DNA from: Fusobacterium necrophorum subsp. necrophorum
Lineage (GTDB): Bacteria > Fusobacteriota > Fusobacteriia > Fusobacteriales > Fusobacteriaceae
Direction of reading: 5' to 3'
DNA: 64,000 nucleotides
NCBI RefSeq assembly: GCF_004006635.1
Contig: NZ_CP034842.1
Location: 1,240,001-1,304,000, forward strand
Position 1 is the stretch's first letter. Every line of letters starts with the position of its first letter. Shown in pieces: positions 52,075 to 61,000 of the stretch. A program made the position numbers and the translations under genes. The notes under the pieces are model-generated. The model searched no databases, had not been told where the DNA came from, and was given only the letters and a program-made list of their open reading frames with translations.

Positions 52075-52710
52075 TTATGAATTTACCAAGTCATAGCTTT
52101 CTTGAATCAATTCCTCGATTGCATTCCAGCTAATATCAGAGGACAAATTCACGGTAATCCAATGTTTTTTATTCATATGATAGGCGGGAAACACTCTATT
52201 AGTATCGATGAGATTGGGAATCTTTTCCGGAGAATGCTTTAAATTTAAAAGATAAATTTTTTGTTTTCCTTCCAGTCCAATTGCTTTGGGAGAGACTTTC
52301 ATAACTAAGGCATACCATTTCTTTTTAGAGTTTGTTAAGGTACAATAATTCGGATCTCCTTTCCAAGGATAGTTTGGAATGCTTCCGTATTTTTTTTGAG
52401 CAAACTCTAAAATTTTGCGGATTTTCTCTTTTTTCATGGAGCATTTTTGAATGATGTCTTCCAAAATATGATCGACTTCCTCATGTAAGGTTACTAAAAA
52501 ATGTCCTGAATAATTTTTGATGTAGAAGGGAAAATATTCTTCTTTCAGCAAAGAATCATAAACTTTTACCTCAAGTTCTTTCTTTTGAATATAATAATAA
52601 ACCGCCAGAAAAAAAGAAGAATCGGATAGAAAAGTTTTGTAATAGTAAAAATTCTCCTTTTTACAAAATCCATATTCTAGTAAGAATGATTCCTGTAATG
52701 CCTGTTTCAT
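52075..52710 (-). CDS. MmcQ/YjbR-type protein with N-terminal extension
   Basis: The C-terminal half (about 95-211) is the MmcQ/YjbR fold: YPWKGDPNYCTLTNSKKKWYALVMKV, the substrate-like pocket DTNRVFPAYHMNKKHWITVNL and IEELIQESYDLV. The N-terminal 90 residues (YYYKTFLSDSSFFLAVYYYIQ) are an additional domain seen in longer family members. The biochemical role of the family (a CyaY-like DNA-binding fold) is unsettled. Start after GAGAGGG; divergent from the zeta-toxin gene. Confidence 0.85.
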   Translation of the reverse strand: MKQALQESFLLEYGFCKKENFYYYKTFLSDSSFFLAVYYYIQKKELEVKVYDSLLKEEYFPFYIKNYSGHFLVTLHEEVDHILEDIIQKCSMKKEKIRKILEFAQKKYGSIPNYPWKGDPNYCTLTNSKKKWYALVMKVSPKAIGLEGKQKIYLLNLKHSPEKIPNLIDTNRVFPAYHMNKKHWITVNLSSDISWNAIEELIQESYDLVNS

Positions 52711-52915
52711 TTTTGTCCCTCTCTTTTCTCTGATTTCTTGATATTGCTCGGAAAGAGTTCTTTTTGTAATTTTGATATGTCAATTCAATATTCTCCTAAA
52801 AATACTAAATTTTAAATGTATTTTATCACATTTTTTTATTTTCTCGCAACAATTTTCATATATTTTTCAAAAGACATGTTATAATGGAGCTAGTAAAAAA
52901 GAAAAAGGAGTCTAT

Positions 52916-53848
52916 ATGAAAACTAAATATCTTTCTCACAAATTGACTGAAAAAATTGAAATAAATCGAGAACAAGCGGCAGAAATTCTTTCCGACTTAA
53001 AACGCTATACCGCCGCTTTTCCAAATCTTCATAAGGATGACACACTTTCTTTGTTAAAAGAGAAAAGTATTTCTTTATATAATCATGTTTTTATGGCGGA
53101 AGATTTCGAAATGGCTTTGGAAACAGAAGAAACATTATTTTTTTTACAAAAAATGGTAAAACAACTGGAAATTCCTTCAATAAATAGAAGCTTTCAAGAA
53201 ATCTTGCAGGAAACGGCAGAAATTTTATCTCGCGGAAAACAAAAAAACGAAAATCCCACTGCTTATATCCTGGGCGGGCAACCGGGAGCAGGAAAATCGG
53301 GGATGGTACGAAGAATTTCTTTAGAATTGGCTGGAAATGTCATCAGTATCAATGGGGATGATTTTAGAAAAGATCATCCCAAATATTTTGAATTATTAGA
53401 GAAATATGGAGAAGACTATGTGTCACATACCGCTTCTTTCTCCGGAAAAATGGTAAGAGAATTGATTGATTTTGCAGCCGAAAATCGATATCATACCATT
53501 ATAGAAGGCACTTTGCGAGGAAAAGAAGTTCCTTTAAATACAAGTAAATTATTCCATAAACAAGGGTATCGAACTGTTTTACAAGTCCTTTGTGTGGAAC
53601 CGGAACTTTCTTATCAAGCTACTTTGTCTCGCTATGCGGAGATGAAAAGAAGAGGAATGGTTGCCAGAATGACAGCAAAATCACACCATGATAAAGTGGT
53701 TTCTGCCATTTTGGAAAATGTCTCTCAAATTTATCTCAGCAAAGAATTTGATGAAATTGAAATTTTTCGACGAAACGGAGAAACAATTTACTCCTATCAG
53801 GAAACACCGGAAGTAAATCCCGCCGAGATTATGAAAGCTTATTTTTAA
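52916..53848 (+). CDS. Zeta-toxin-family kinase with N-terminal helical domain
   Basis: I place the start at 52,916 (AAAGGAG eight bases before), giving 310 aa; the longer frame from 52,772 overlaps the promoter (TATAAT at 52,880-52,885). The kinase core spans about 112-300: Walker A GGQPGAGKS (120-128), NGDDFRKDHP (147-155, catalytic Asp), IIEGTLR and RYAEMKRRGM. Zeta/PezT enzymes phosphorylate UDP-N-acetylglucosamine and block wall synthesis. No epsilon/PezA antitoxin gene flanks it; the first 110 residues, all helical, might hold an internal brake. It converges with the CPBP gene and their stop codons overlap. Confidence 0.87.
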   Translation: MKTKYLSHKLTEKIEINREQAAEILSDLKRYTAAFPNLHKDDTLSLLKEKSISLYNHVFMAEDFEMALETEETLFFLQKMVKQLEIPSINRSFQEILQETAEILSRGKQKNENPTAYILGGQPGAGKSGMVRRISLELAGNVISINGDDFRKDHPKYFELLEKYGEDYVSHTASFSGKMVRELIDFAAENRYHTIIEGTLRGKEVPLNTSKLFHKQGYRTVLQVLCVEPELSYQATLSRYAEMKRRGMVARMTAKSHHDKVVSAILENVSQIYLSKEFDEIEIFRRNGETIYSYQETPEVNPAEIMKAYF

Positions 53849-54663
53849 TATAAAAAGACTCTTTTTTTATTGGATTTTATCATAAAAAACAATAGAAGAA
53901 GGCTCGGTAAAATCATATAGAATTCTATTTTATTAAGCCAAGAATAAAGCATATCATTATCCCAGACGGGAGGGAGAGTGGACAAAAAATTGTATAGAAT
54001 ATGAATGAACATGGGATAGACAATAGACTGGGTTCTAAAATAGACAATAACAGTGCCAAAACCCAAAAATACGGTATAGACACTTTGAATAAATTCCATA
54101 TGCCATAAACCGAAAAAAAGAGAAGATAAGATCAAGGCAAGATAAACATTTTGTTCTTCCAAGACTCGAAAGATAATTCCTCGAAACATAAATTCTTCTA
54201 CAATAGGTCCTAGAACTATCACAGCCAAAAGGACGTAAAGATAAGGTTCTTTTTCAATACCTTCCCAAGTTGCATTGTAACTTTTGATACTGCTGGCAAC
54301 AAAAGGAATATGAGAAAGTTGTGAATAGGAAAAATCCAACCATAAATTTGTAAGTCCGGAAATTCCTAAGGTAATAATAATACTTTGTAACAATATCCAA
54401 AAGGGATGATAGCTTTTTGTCTTACTTTGCTTAAAATCCCAACGAAGTCCCATATATAGAAAGAAAAATAAAAAACATAAAACAGCACAGACAATGCTAT
54501 CGAAAAAATAGTAGCTTGTCCGTTCAAAGGCTTCTTTTGACATAGCTGCTTCCGCATATCCCAAAACAAAACCTTCTATAAAATTATAAAGAAACAAAAC
54601 TCCTAAACATAGGAGAATACTTTTACTAATTCCTATTTTTCTGTGGCTTACAAATTCTTCCAT
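53845..54663 (-). CDS. CPBP-family intramembrane metalloprotease (CAAX/Abi type)
   Basis: The 272-aa protein has about seven membrane helices and the three conserved motifs: EEFMFRG (Glu156, Glu157, Arg161), FGLWHMEF (His188) and HILYNF (His221, Asn225). Bacterial CPBP proteins process prenylated or small peptides and often provide self-immunity to bacteriocins. Start in a GAAGAGG context. Its neighbour, a zeta toxin on the other strand, is intriguing, but there is no operon link. Confidence 0.9.
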   Translation of the reverse strand: MEEFVSHRKIGISKSILLCLGVLFLYNFIEGFVLGYAEAAMSKEAFERTSYYFFDSIVCAVLCFLFFFLYMGLRWDFKQSKTKSYHPFWILLQSIIITLGISGLTNLWLDFSYSQLSHIPFVASSIKSYNATWEGIEKEPYLYVLLAVIVLGPIVEEFMFRGIIFRVLEEQNVYLALILSSLFFGLWHMEFIQSVYTVFLGFGTVIVYFRTQSIVYPMFIHILYNFLSTLPPVWDNDMLYSWLNKIEFYMILPSLLLLFFMIKSNKKRVFLY

Positions 54664-55019
54664 TCCTCTTCCCCTTTTTTATATTTTATTCTGTGCTCTT
54701 TTCATAATTTTTCCATTTTTTAAAACGTCTGTTTTTCTAAAAAAATGGCTGCAAATTTACATTTTTTCTTTATTAAAAAATTTTTTATTACTATACTTTT
54801 TCTTCTATGATAAGAATATTTTTTATTATTATAACAAGTTATTAAAATATTTACAAGGCTTTTCTATGGAAAATTTCCCTTGCAACAAAAGAAAAAAATG
54901 AAAAAAATCCGTTTTTGTATTTTAAATAAAGCAATCTTTTTTGCTTTCTTTTTATAAAAGCAATCTATTATGATTGCTTTTTCTTCTTCTCCATGCTAGA
55001 ATAGATTGAGGTGAAAAAG
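54664..55019. other. AT-rich divergent intergenic region
   Basis: No gene. It holds the divergent promoters of the CPBP and SatD genes and a repeated AAAGCAAT motif; AAAGCAAT/ATTGCTTT (about 54,957-54,980) with a T-rich tail could terminate or attenuate transcription into satD. Confidence 0.45.
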
Positions 55020-55808
55020 ATGAAAGATTATGCAGCGCTGATGATAGATTTAAAAAACTCAAAGACCTATTCCATAGAAGCAAGAAATCAAATTCAACAG
55101 CAGATACTTAAGACCATGCAAAAATTAAACAAGTTATTTACCAACTCCTTAAGCAAAGAGGTTGAATTTAGTGCAGGAGATGAAATACAGGGACTTTTTT
55201 CTTCCCCCTCAGCCGCTTATTTGTATTTTCGCTTTTTTCAATTGTTGACTCATCCTTTAGAATTGCATAGCGGAATCGGAATGGGAGCTTGGAATGTGAG
55301 ATTGGAGTTTTCCAGTTCAACAGCTCAGGACGGTCCTGCTTATCACTATGCCAGAATGGCAATCGAGGAGGCGAAGAAAAATTTAGAATACTCCACTTTA
55401 TTTTATTCCAAAAGAAAAGAGGACAGAGTCATCAATGCTCTTATCAATGCCTATGAAACATTGCAGAGCAAACAAAGTAAATATCAAGCGGAACTTACTC
55501 TCTTTACGGAATTCCTATACCCAATCTCTGCAAATAATATTCTGTCAAAAGAAAAAGTGAAAGAATTTCTTGAGAATTCAGAACAAGAAAATTGGAAAAT
55601 AGAGCTCATAAATCTGGAAGAAGGGGAAGAAGACTTTTATATCAAAACCGGGAAAAAAAGAGGACTGGCTACCCAATTGTCCGAATTATTGGAAACTAGT
55701 CGTCAAAGTACGGAAAAAAGCATAAAATCGGCAAATATCTATGAAATGAGAAATTTGAGTTTTGCCATTTTACAAATACTAAAAGATTTGGAAGGAGAAA
55801 AGCTATGA
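55020..55808 (+). CDS. SatD-family protein
   Basis: The protein reads YAALMIDLKNSKTYSIEARNQIQQQILKTMQKLN, FSAGDEIQGLFSSPSAAYLYFRFF and a C-terminal putative HTH (GLATQLSELLETSRQSTEKSIKSAN), matching the SatD layout (nucleotide-cyclase-like N-terminal part plus HTH). SatD is named from a secretion-and-acid-tolerance locus; its mechanism is unclear. GAGGTG six bases before ATG 55,020 decides the start. It overlaps the DUF3307 gene by ATGA, a pairing seen in other genomes. Confidence 0.8.
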   Translation: MKDYAALMIDLKNSKTYSIEARNQIQQQILKTMQKLNKLFTNSLSKEVEFSAGDEIQGLFSSPSAAYLYFRFFQLLTHPLELHSGIGMGAWNVRLEFSSSTAQDGPAYHYARMAIEEAKKNLEYSTLFYSKRKEDRVINALINAYETLQSKQSKYQAELTLFTEFLYPISANNILSKEKVKEFLENSEQENWKIELINLEEGEEDFYIKTGKKRGLATQLSELLETSRQSTEKSIKSANIYEMRNLSFAILQILKDLEGEKL

Positions 55809-56533
55809 TACTGATTCTTTTTTTGATTTCTCATATTTTAGCGGACTATGTTTTTCAAACGAAAAATATGGCAAAAAAAAAGAAACACTCTATAAAAGTG
55901 CTTTCTTTCCATGCTGCGATTTATTCCCTTGTTTTCTTTATCACATATCTTTTATTATTTCGAATTTCTCTCTCTTGGAAGTCTTTTTTTATCATTGCAG
56001 TTTCTCATGCTGTTATTGATGTCGGGAAAGAGAAAGTAGAAGCTAAATTGCTTCTTAAACATCCAAGTTTTCCTTTTTTCAGTTTTTTACTTGACCAGAT
56101 TTTACATATTTCCATTCTTATGTTTGTACTTTGCTATTTCTCTTTAGAGAAACATACGAATCTCTATTATCAAAATATAGAAGCTATGCCTCATTTTCGA
56201 GAAATAGTCTCCTATATCTTGCTATTTTTAGTTATTTTAACTCCGAGTTCCGTTTTTATAAAAAAAATGTTTTTATTGTTATCTACGGAAACAGAAGAAG
56301 ACTCAGGGACAAAAGCGGGAAATATGATAGGAAAACTGGAGAGAGTTTTAATTGTGATTCTTCTCTTGCAAAGTCAATACGAAGCCATCGGTTTTGTGTT
56401 AGCTGCAAAGAGTATTGCTCGTTTCAGGCAGTTAGATGATAAGGAATTTGCAGAAAAATATTTGGTGGGAACTTTAGCCAGCGTTTTGCTTGCCTTAGGA
56501 GCTACTCTACTGCTGAAAGACTTTGCAGTGTAA
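55805..56533 (+). CDS. DUF3307 membrane protein, partner of SatD
   Basis: The 242-aa protein has about six membrane helices. The N-terminal signature LISHILADYVFQTKNMAKKKK and SHAVIDVGKEKV (His/Asp residues in the membrane plane) are those of DUF3307. The second half (LERVLIVILLLQSQYEAIGFVLAAKSIARFRQL) is also conserved in the family. Function unknown; it is probably an integral-membrane partner or target regulated by SatD, given translational coupling. Confidence 0.85.
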   Translation: MILILFLISHILADYVFQTKNMAKKKKHSIKVLSFHAAIYSLVFFITYLLLFRISLSWKSFFIIAVSHAVIDVGKEKVEAKLLLKHPSFPFFSFLLDQILHISILMFVLCYFSLEKHTNLYYQNIEAMPHFREIVSYILLFLVILTPSSVFIKKMFLLLSTETEEDSGTKAGNMIGKLERVLIVILLLQSQYEAIGFVLAAKSIARFRQLDDKEFAEKYLVGTLASVLLALGATLLLKDFAV

Positions 56534-56670
56534 GGGAAAAGAGAAAAATTACTATTGAAATGAAAAGAAAAATAAAGTATACTTAAATGTGTATCTTTTA
56601 GTAATCTTATATGATTTCAAGATTCTATTGAATTTTGGAAAGAGTTTATTTCTGAAAGGGGGAATAAGAC

Positions 56671-57099
56671 ATGACGACCTATAAAAGAGGAAAAGGAAAT
56701 TTAATCGTCGGGATTTTATCAGCTCCCGCTGCTACTTTTTTCTTGTTCCTTTTGCTTGGAAATTTTCTTTCCCTTATGCTTACTATCATAATAAGCCTTC
56801 TTATTTTTCTTTCCATTTTATATATCACTATTTTTTCCGATAATATAAAATTTGTCATAGACGATGATAGAAAAACGATGAGTTATTATGAGAAGGGAAA
56901 ACTTATCAAAGAATATCAGTTAAAGAATGCAGTGCTAACTTATCATATGAAGTTAGGGCATTCTTCTGTGATTGATTTGACTATCAATGGAGAAAGCATC
57001 GATTGTGAACCTTTGGGAAGAAATCAGTTTGAACGAATGTACAAACATTTACAAAAATTAGTCGGGGTAGAGCCGATAATATTAAAAGTAGGAGAGTGA
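56671..57099 (+). CDS. Two-helix membrane protein, 142 aa, unknown
   Basis: Unrecognised. Two adjacent membrane helices (about 11-31 and 33-53) are followed by a cytosolic beta-rich domain (IKFVIDDDRKTMSYYEKGKLIKEYQLKNAVLTYH..). AAAGGGGG ribosome site. Its stop overlaps the coding region just before the next start, so the two genes form an operon; both look like small membrane-anchored beta domains and may cooperate. Confidence 0.65.
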   Translation: MTTYKRGKGNLIVGILSAPAATFFLFLLLGNFLSLMLTIIISLLIFLSILYITIFSDNIKFVIDDDRKTMSYYEKGKLIKEYQLKNAVLTYHMKLGHSSVIDLTINGESIDCEPLGRNQFERMYKHLQKLVGVEPIILKVGE

Positions 57100-57104
57100 T
57101 AAGA

Positions 57105-57518
57105 ATGCCAACAATGATATTGATTCCTATTGCCATTTGGATTATTGGGATTGGAATATGGTTTTTTATGAGGAAGAAGAACAAAAATGTAGTCGGAGAA
57201 TATTTGATAAAATATCCGAATGCAGCTAAGATTTATGTAAGTCATGAGGGGCTTATTGTACAAAGTCAAACGCAAATCCTTGCAGTGAATGGAGAAGATC
57301 CTGCTGTCTTTACAGAAATGAAAGGCTATGGGGTCTATTGTAAACCGGGAGTGAATGTGTTGACGGTGGAACATTCTTCCACAAGACCGGGAGTTTTGTA
57401 CAAAACAGTTACGAAAAGTACAGGAGGAGTGGATGTAGAAGTCGATGTTAAGGCAGAAACTGCATATGTTCTTACTTTTGACAAAGAAAGCGAAACTTTT
57501 AAAATTGATTTGAAATAA
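57105..57518 (+). CDS. Membrane-anchored small protein, 137 aa, unknown
   Basis: One N-terminal membrane helix (ILIPIAIWIIGIGIWFFM) is followed by KKNKN and a beta-sandwich-like domain (AAKIYVSHEGLIVQSQTQILAVNGEDPAVF, GVDVEVDVKAETAYVLTFD). I place the start at ATG 57,105, where AGGAGAG has normal spacing, rather than GTG 57,096. Not a recognised family. Followed by a strong terminator. Confidence 0.65.
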   Translation: MPTMILIPIAIWIIGIGIWFFMRKKNKNVVGEYLIKYPNAAKIYVSHEGLIVQSQTQILAVNGEDPAVFTEMKGYGVYCKPGVNVLTVEHSSTRPGVLYKTVTKSTGGVDVEVDVKAETAYVLTFDKESETFKIDLK

Positions 57519-57527
57519 ACAGAGAAG

Positions 57528-57569
57528 GGATTGTCTCAAAAGGAATAGTTTTGAGAGAGTCCCTTTTTA
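57528..57569 (+). terminator. Intrinsic terminator
   Basis: GGGATTGTCTCAAAA pairs with TTTTGAGAGAGTCCC (minor mismatch), then TTTTTAT. Confidence 0.85.
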
Positions 57570-57956
57570 TAAAAGTATTTTCACATGGATATCCTCTACT
57601 ATTATTTTTTGAAAGCCGAGCTTATATTTTTGAAACTCGGTTTTTGTTATATTATTTTTTCATCTATAGTTTTATTTAATAACAAAAAATATAAAAATCA
57701 TATTTAAAACATATCTATAAATTAGAAAAAAGTTAATAAAAAAATAACAAAAGTAATTTTTAATTTTTTCTTTGTTTACAATTATATTTGTTGTGTTTTA
57801 GTAATGATAAATAGAAAGGAAAAATAAATAGATTACAGTCAAATAAAATTTATTCCAAAAACAAATTTGCTGTGATATAATTATAAAATAATGTTATATT
57901 ATATAGTGTTAAAGATAGTATAAAAAACAGTAATAATTTAAATAGTATCAGCAGTG
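57570..57956 (+). promoter_or_regulatory. Long AT-rich leader of the autotransporter gene
   Basis: Nearly 400 bases of extreme AT content without any gene, with several TATAAT-like boxes (for example around 57,875-57,900). The promoter is probably here, but no single -35/-10 pair stands out. Confidence 0.4.
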
Positions 57957-58037
57957 GTGAAGAATATTTTTAACTATCTTAAGCTAATTCTTCAAGAAAG
58001 ACAAAATTTATTACAAACATTAAAAGGGAAGAAATAA
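57957..58037 (+). CDS. Possible 26-codon leader peptide before the autotransporter
   Basis: A GTG-started frame encodes a basic amphipathic peptide (KNIFNYLKLILQERQNLLQT, then LKGKK) and stops 34 bases before the autotransporter ATG. GAGG-type ribosome signal is weak. Leu/Ile spacing suggests a helix. It may be a translated leader or chance. Confidence 0.3.
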   Translation: MKNIFNYLKLILQERQNLLQTLKGKK

Positions 58038-58071
58038 TATAAAAAGACAATACAATCAATGAGGGGGAGTT

Positions 58072-61000
58072 ATGGTTAGGAATCAGTTAAAGGAAGTGGA
58101 AAAGAATCTACGATATATTGCGAAAAGAAACAAAAGTATAAGCTTTTCCATAGGCCTTGCATTGCTGTATTTAATGTTGGGGATGAATGCATTTTCGGAA
58201 GAAATAGGAAAGGTGGAAGCAGAAAAAAAGGTATTCTTGGCAAGCAGACAGGAGATTGGGACATCTACGGATACATTGAGTGAAACGCTAAAACGTATCA
58301 AAGAAGAAAATGAGAAGAAATTAAAAGGAGCTAATTTAGAACTTATTCAACTTATGGAACAAGGAGATCAAGTTGTTAAATCTCCATGGGCTTCTTGGCA
58401 ATTTGGGATAAATTATGTATATGAAAATGGAGGAAGCCGTTTTAAAGGGAGAGGAGATAAAGATAACTTATACTATTATAATAAAGTTTTCACCAGAGGA
58501 AATTGGAAGGAAAAAAATGCTTTAGATTCGATTGAAGGGAAAAAACCAAATGGACATCCTATTACTCCGGGAAGTGATTCTCAACATTCATGGAAAAATA
58601 TTGATAATTCTTCAAGTGGTGGAATAACAATAGATAAAGATACTTCAATAGGTTCATCAACTAATGGAAATAGAAGTTGGGGATTAGTAGATTTAAGAGA
58701 TTTGAAAGAACCCACTAACGAGGTTGAAGTGTTGGCTCGTATTTTTCCAAAGGAAGTAAAGAAAAATGCTGTTAATATTGATATTATAGAACCTAGTATT
58801 GAACCTTTAACAGCTCCAAAAATTAATCCAAAGGTGAATACTCCTTTGGATCCACCTCAAATAACAATTCCGGAGGTAGAGCCTGTTAATATTTCAGCCT
58901 TGACAATCAGAACTCCGGAAGCTCCTCAACCGGCAGGGGCTCCGACTATTAGTATTCCAATTACAGCCCCGGGAGATCCGATTCCTCCAAATATAGAGGT
59001 ACAACCAGGAGAACCAACGCTACCGACAGCACCTAATATTACTATTAGTATTATTTCTCCGGAAATAAAAACATTGTCTATTGAAAAACCGACAACTGTC
59101 GTTCCACCAGAAATTAAATCTCCGGAAATAAAACCGGTAGATTTTACTGTGGATCCGGGAGGGGATTCTTTAAAGTATTCAAGTGATGATGATCATCAAG
59201 GATGGAAGAGCAGTTGGCCTAAAACAATAGATGTGACTGAATTGAAAAACAGAGATTATGTGTCTTTAACAAGAGATCAAAAAGATTCATTAATTCCTAA
59301 GGAGCAAGTAATCAATGTTACTGCAGAAAATAACAGAGCAATGGTTGTTGATGAAGTAAATAAGGATGGGATTACAGTAAATTTTCAAGGAACGATTCAT
59401 TTACAAAGGAAGAAAAATGTAGGAATTGACTTACAAGGAACACATACAGGTTCTAAAACAGCACCCAGTATTGCAAATATTATTAATTCCGGAAAGATTA
59501 TTGGAGAAGCTAAACACAATAATGCTATTAACGAAAATCAAATTGCTTTTGGATTTAATAATGCTGATGCCTCTAGAAATACTACAATGACGCATATGAT
59601 TAATAAAGGAACAATTGAGTTAAATGCTCCTTCCAGTGCGGGAATTCAATTAAAACCGGAAGATCCTCATTATTGGCAACCGGATAATTGGGCTGCAGCT
59701 CCGTTACAAATTACTAAAAAAGCCACAGATAAAAAGATGGGACGAGTATTAATGAAAGCAGATAATCAAAAAGATATTAATCTTAAAGGTAGTAACAGTT
59801 TTGGAATACTCACTGTTTTCAATGAAGGTGTTCCTAAAAATTTATTTGCTAGTAGTTATCAATCCAGTCATGAAACTTTACGAAAAGAAAGAGAATACGA
59901 CGGAGAACGTGTTCTCCCGGGAGGAGAAATTGGGCGTTCAGCTCTTGAAGATAGTAAATATACTAGTGGAATTTACAATACGGGGACAATTACTATTTCA
60001 GGAGATAATAGTATTGGAATTGGATTGCTTCAAGAAATTCAAGAAGTAAAAGTGGATGGTAATATCAATGTAGGAAAAGAAGATCCAAATCAAGAAGATG
60101 GAATATCTAATTTAAATACAAATGATAAAAATAAAGTAGAAAATGCAGTTGGAGTGTTTGCAGGAGTTCCAACCAAACCGGTAAAACAAGGAGAAAAGGA
60201 TACTTTAATTGTAGATGGAAATGGAGGAAATATTGCAAGCAAACTTGTTGGAACAGAAACCATAGAATTAGGAGGAAACATTACTTTAGGAGAATTTGCA
60301 AGTTCCAGTATCGGTGCTTTGATAGGGGATACAGAAGTTACATTAGATGCAGGAAAAGTGAATGGAACTCAGAATACAGATCGAAAGTATAAACGAAGTG
60401 GAGATATTACTGCAAAAGCTTCTTCTAAAATTACAATAGGTGGAATGAAAAACTATGGATTTGTGGTAAATAACTCTGCACACTCTTCAACTTTTGGTTC
60501 AGAAGTAGATGATTTGATATATTCTCAAAAGAAAAATGAACATGGGCGTGGAAAAAATGCGGGAACAATTGATGTCACAGGAAAAGAGTCTGTCGGGTTT
60601 GCTCTTATTAAAGGAGGACATTCTGAAAACAGCGGAAAGATTCTTGTTTCCGGAAATGCAACAGATTCTATTGGATTTTATGGAGAAGAAGATCAATTTA
60701 CCAATCAAGCGGGTGGAGAAATTAATGTAACATCAGCAGGCGAAAAAAATAAAGCCATTGTTCTAAATGGTAAAAATACAGCAAATGTCCATTTTATTAA
60801 TGCAGGGAAAATAATTACTGGAAATTCTGTAAAAGGAAAAGAAAAAGTCGGAGTCTACGCTCAAGGAAAATACAAATTTGAGCACAATACTGGTGCAAAT
60901 ATGGAAGTAGGTTCCAACAATATTGGATTCTATGTTAAGGAGAATACAGGAACTGTTACTATAAAAGCTCCTATTGTATTATCTAAAAGTGATGGAGGAA

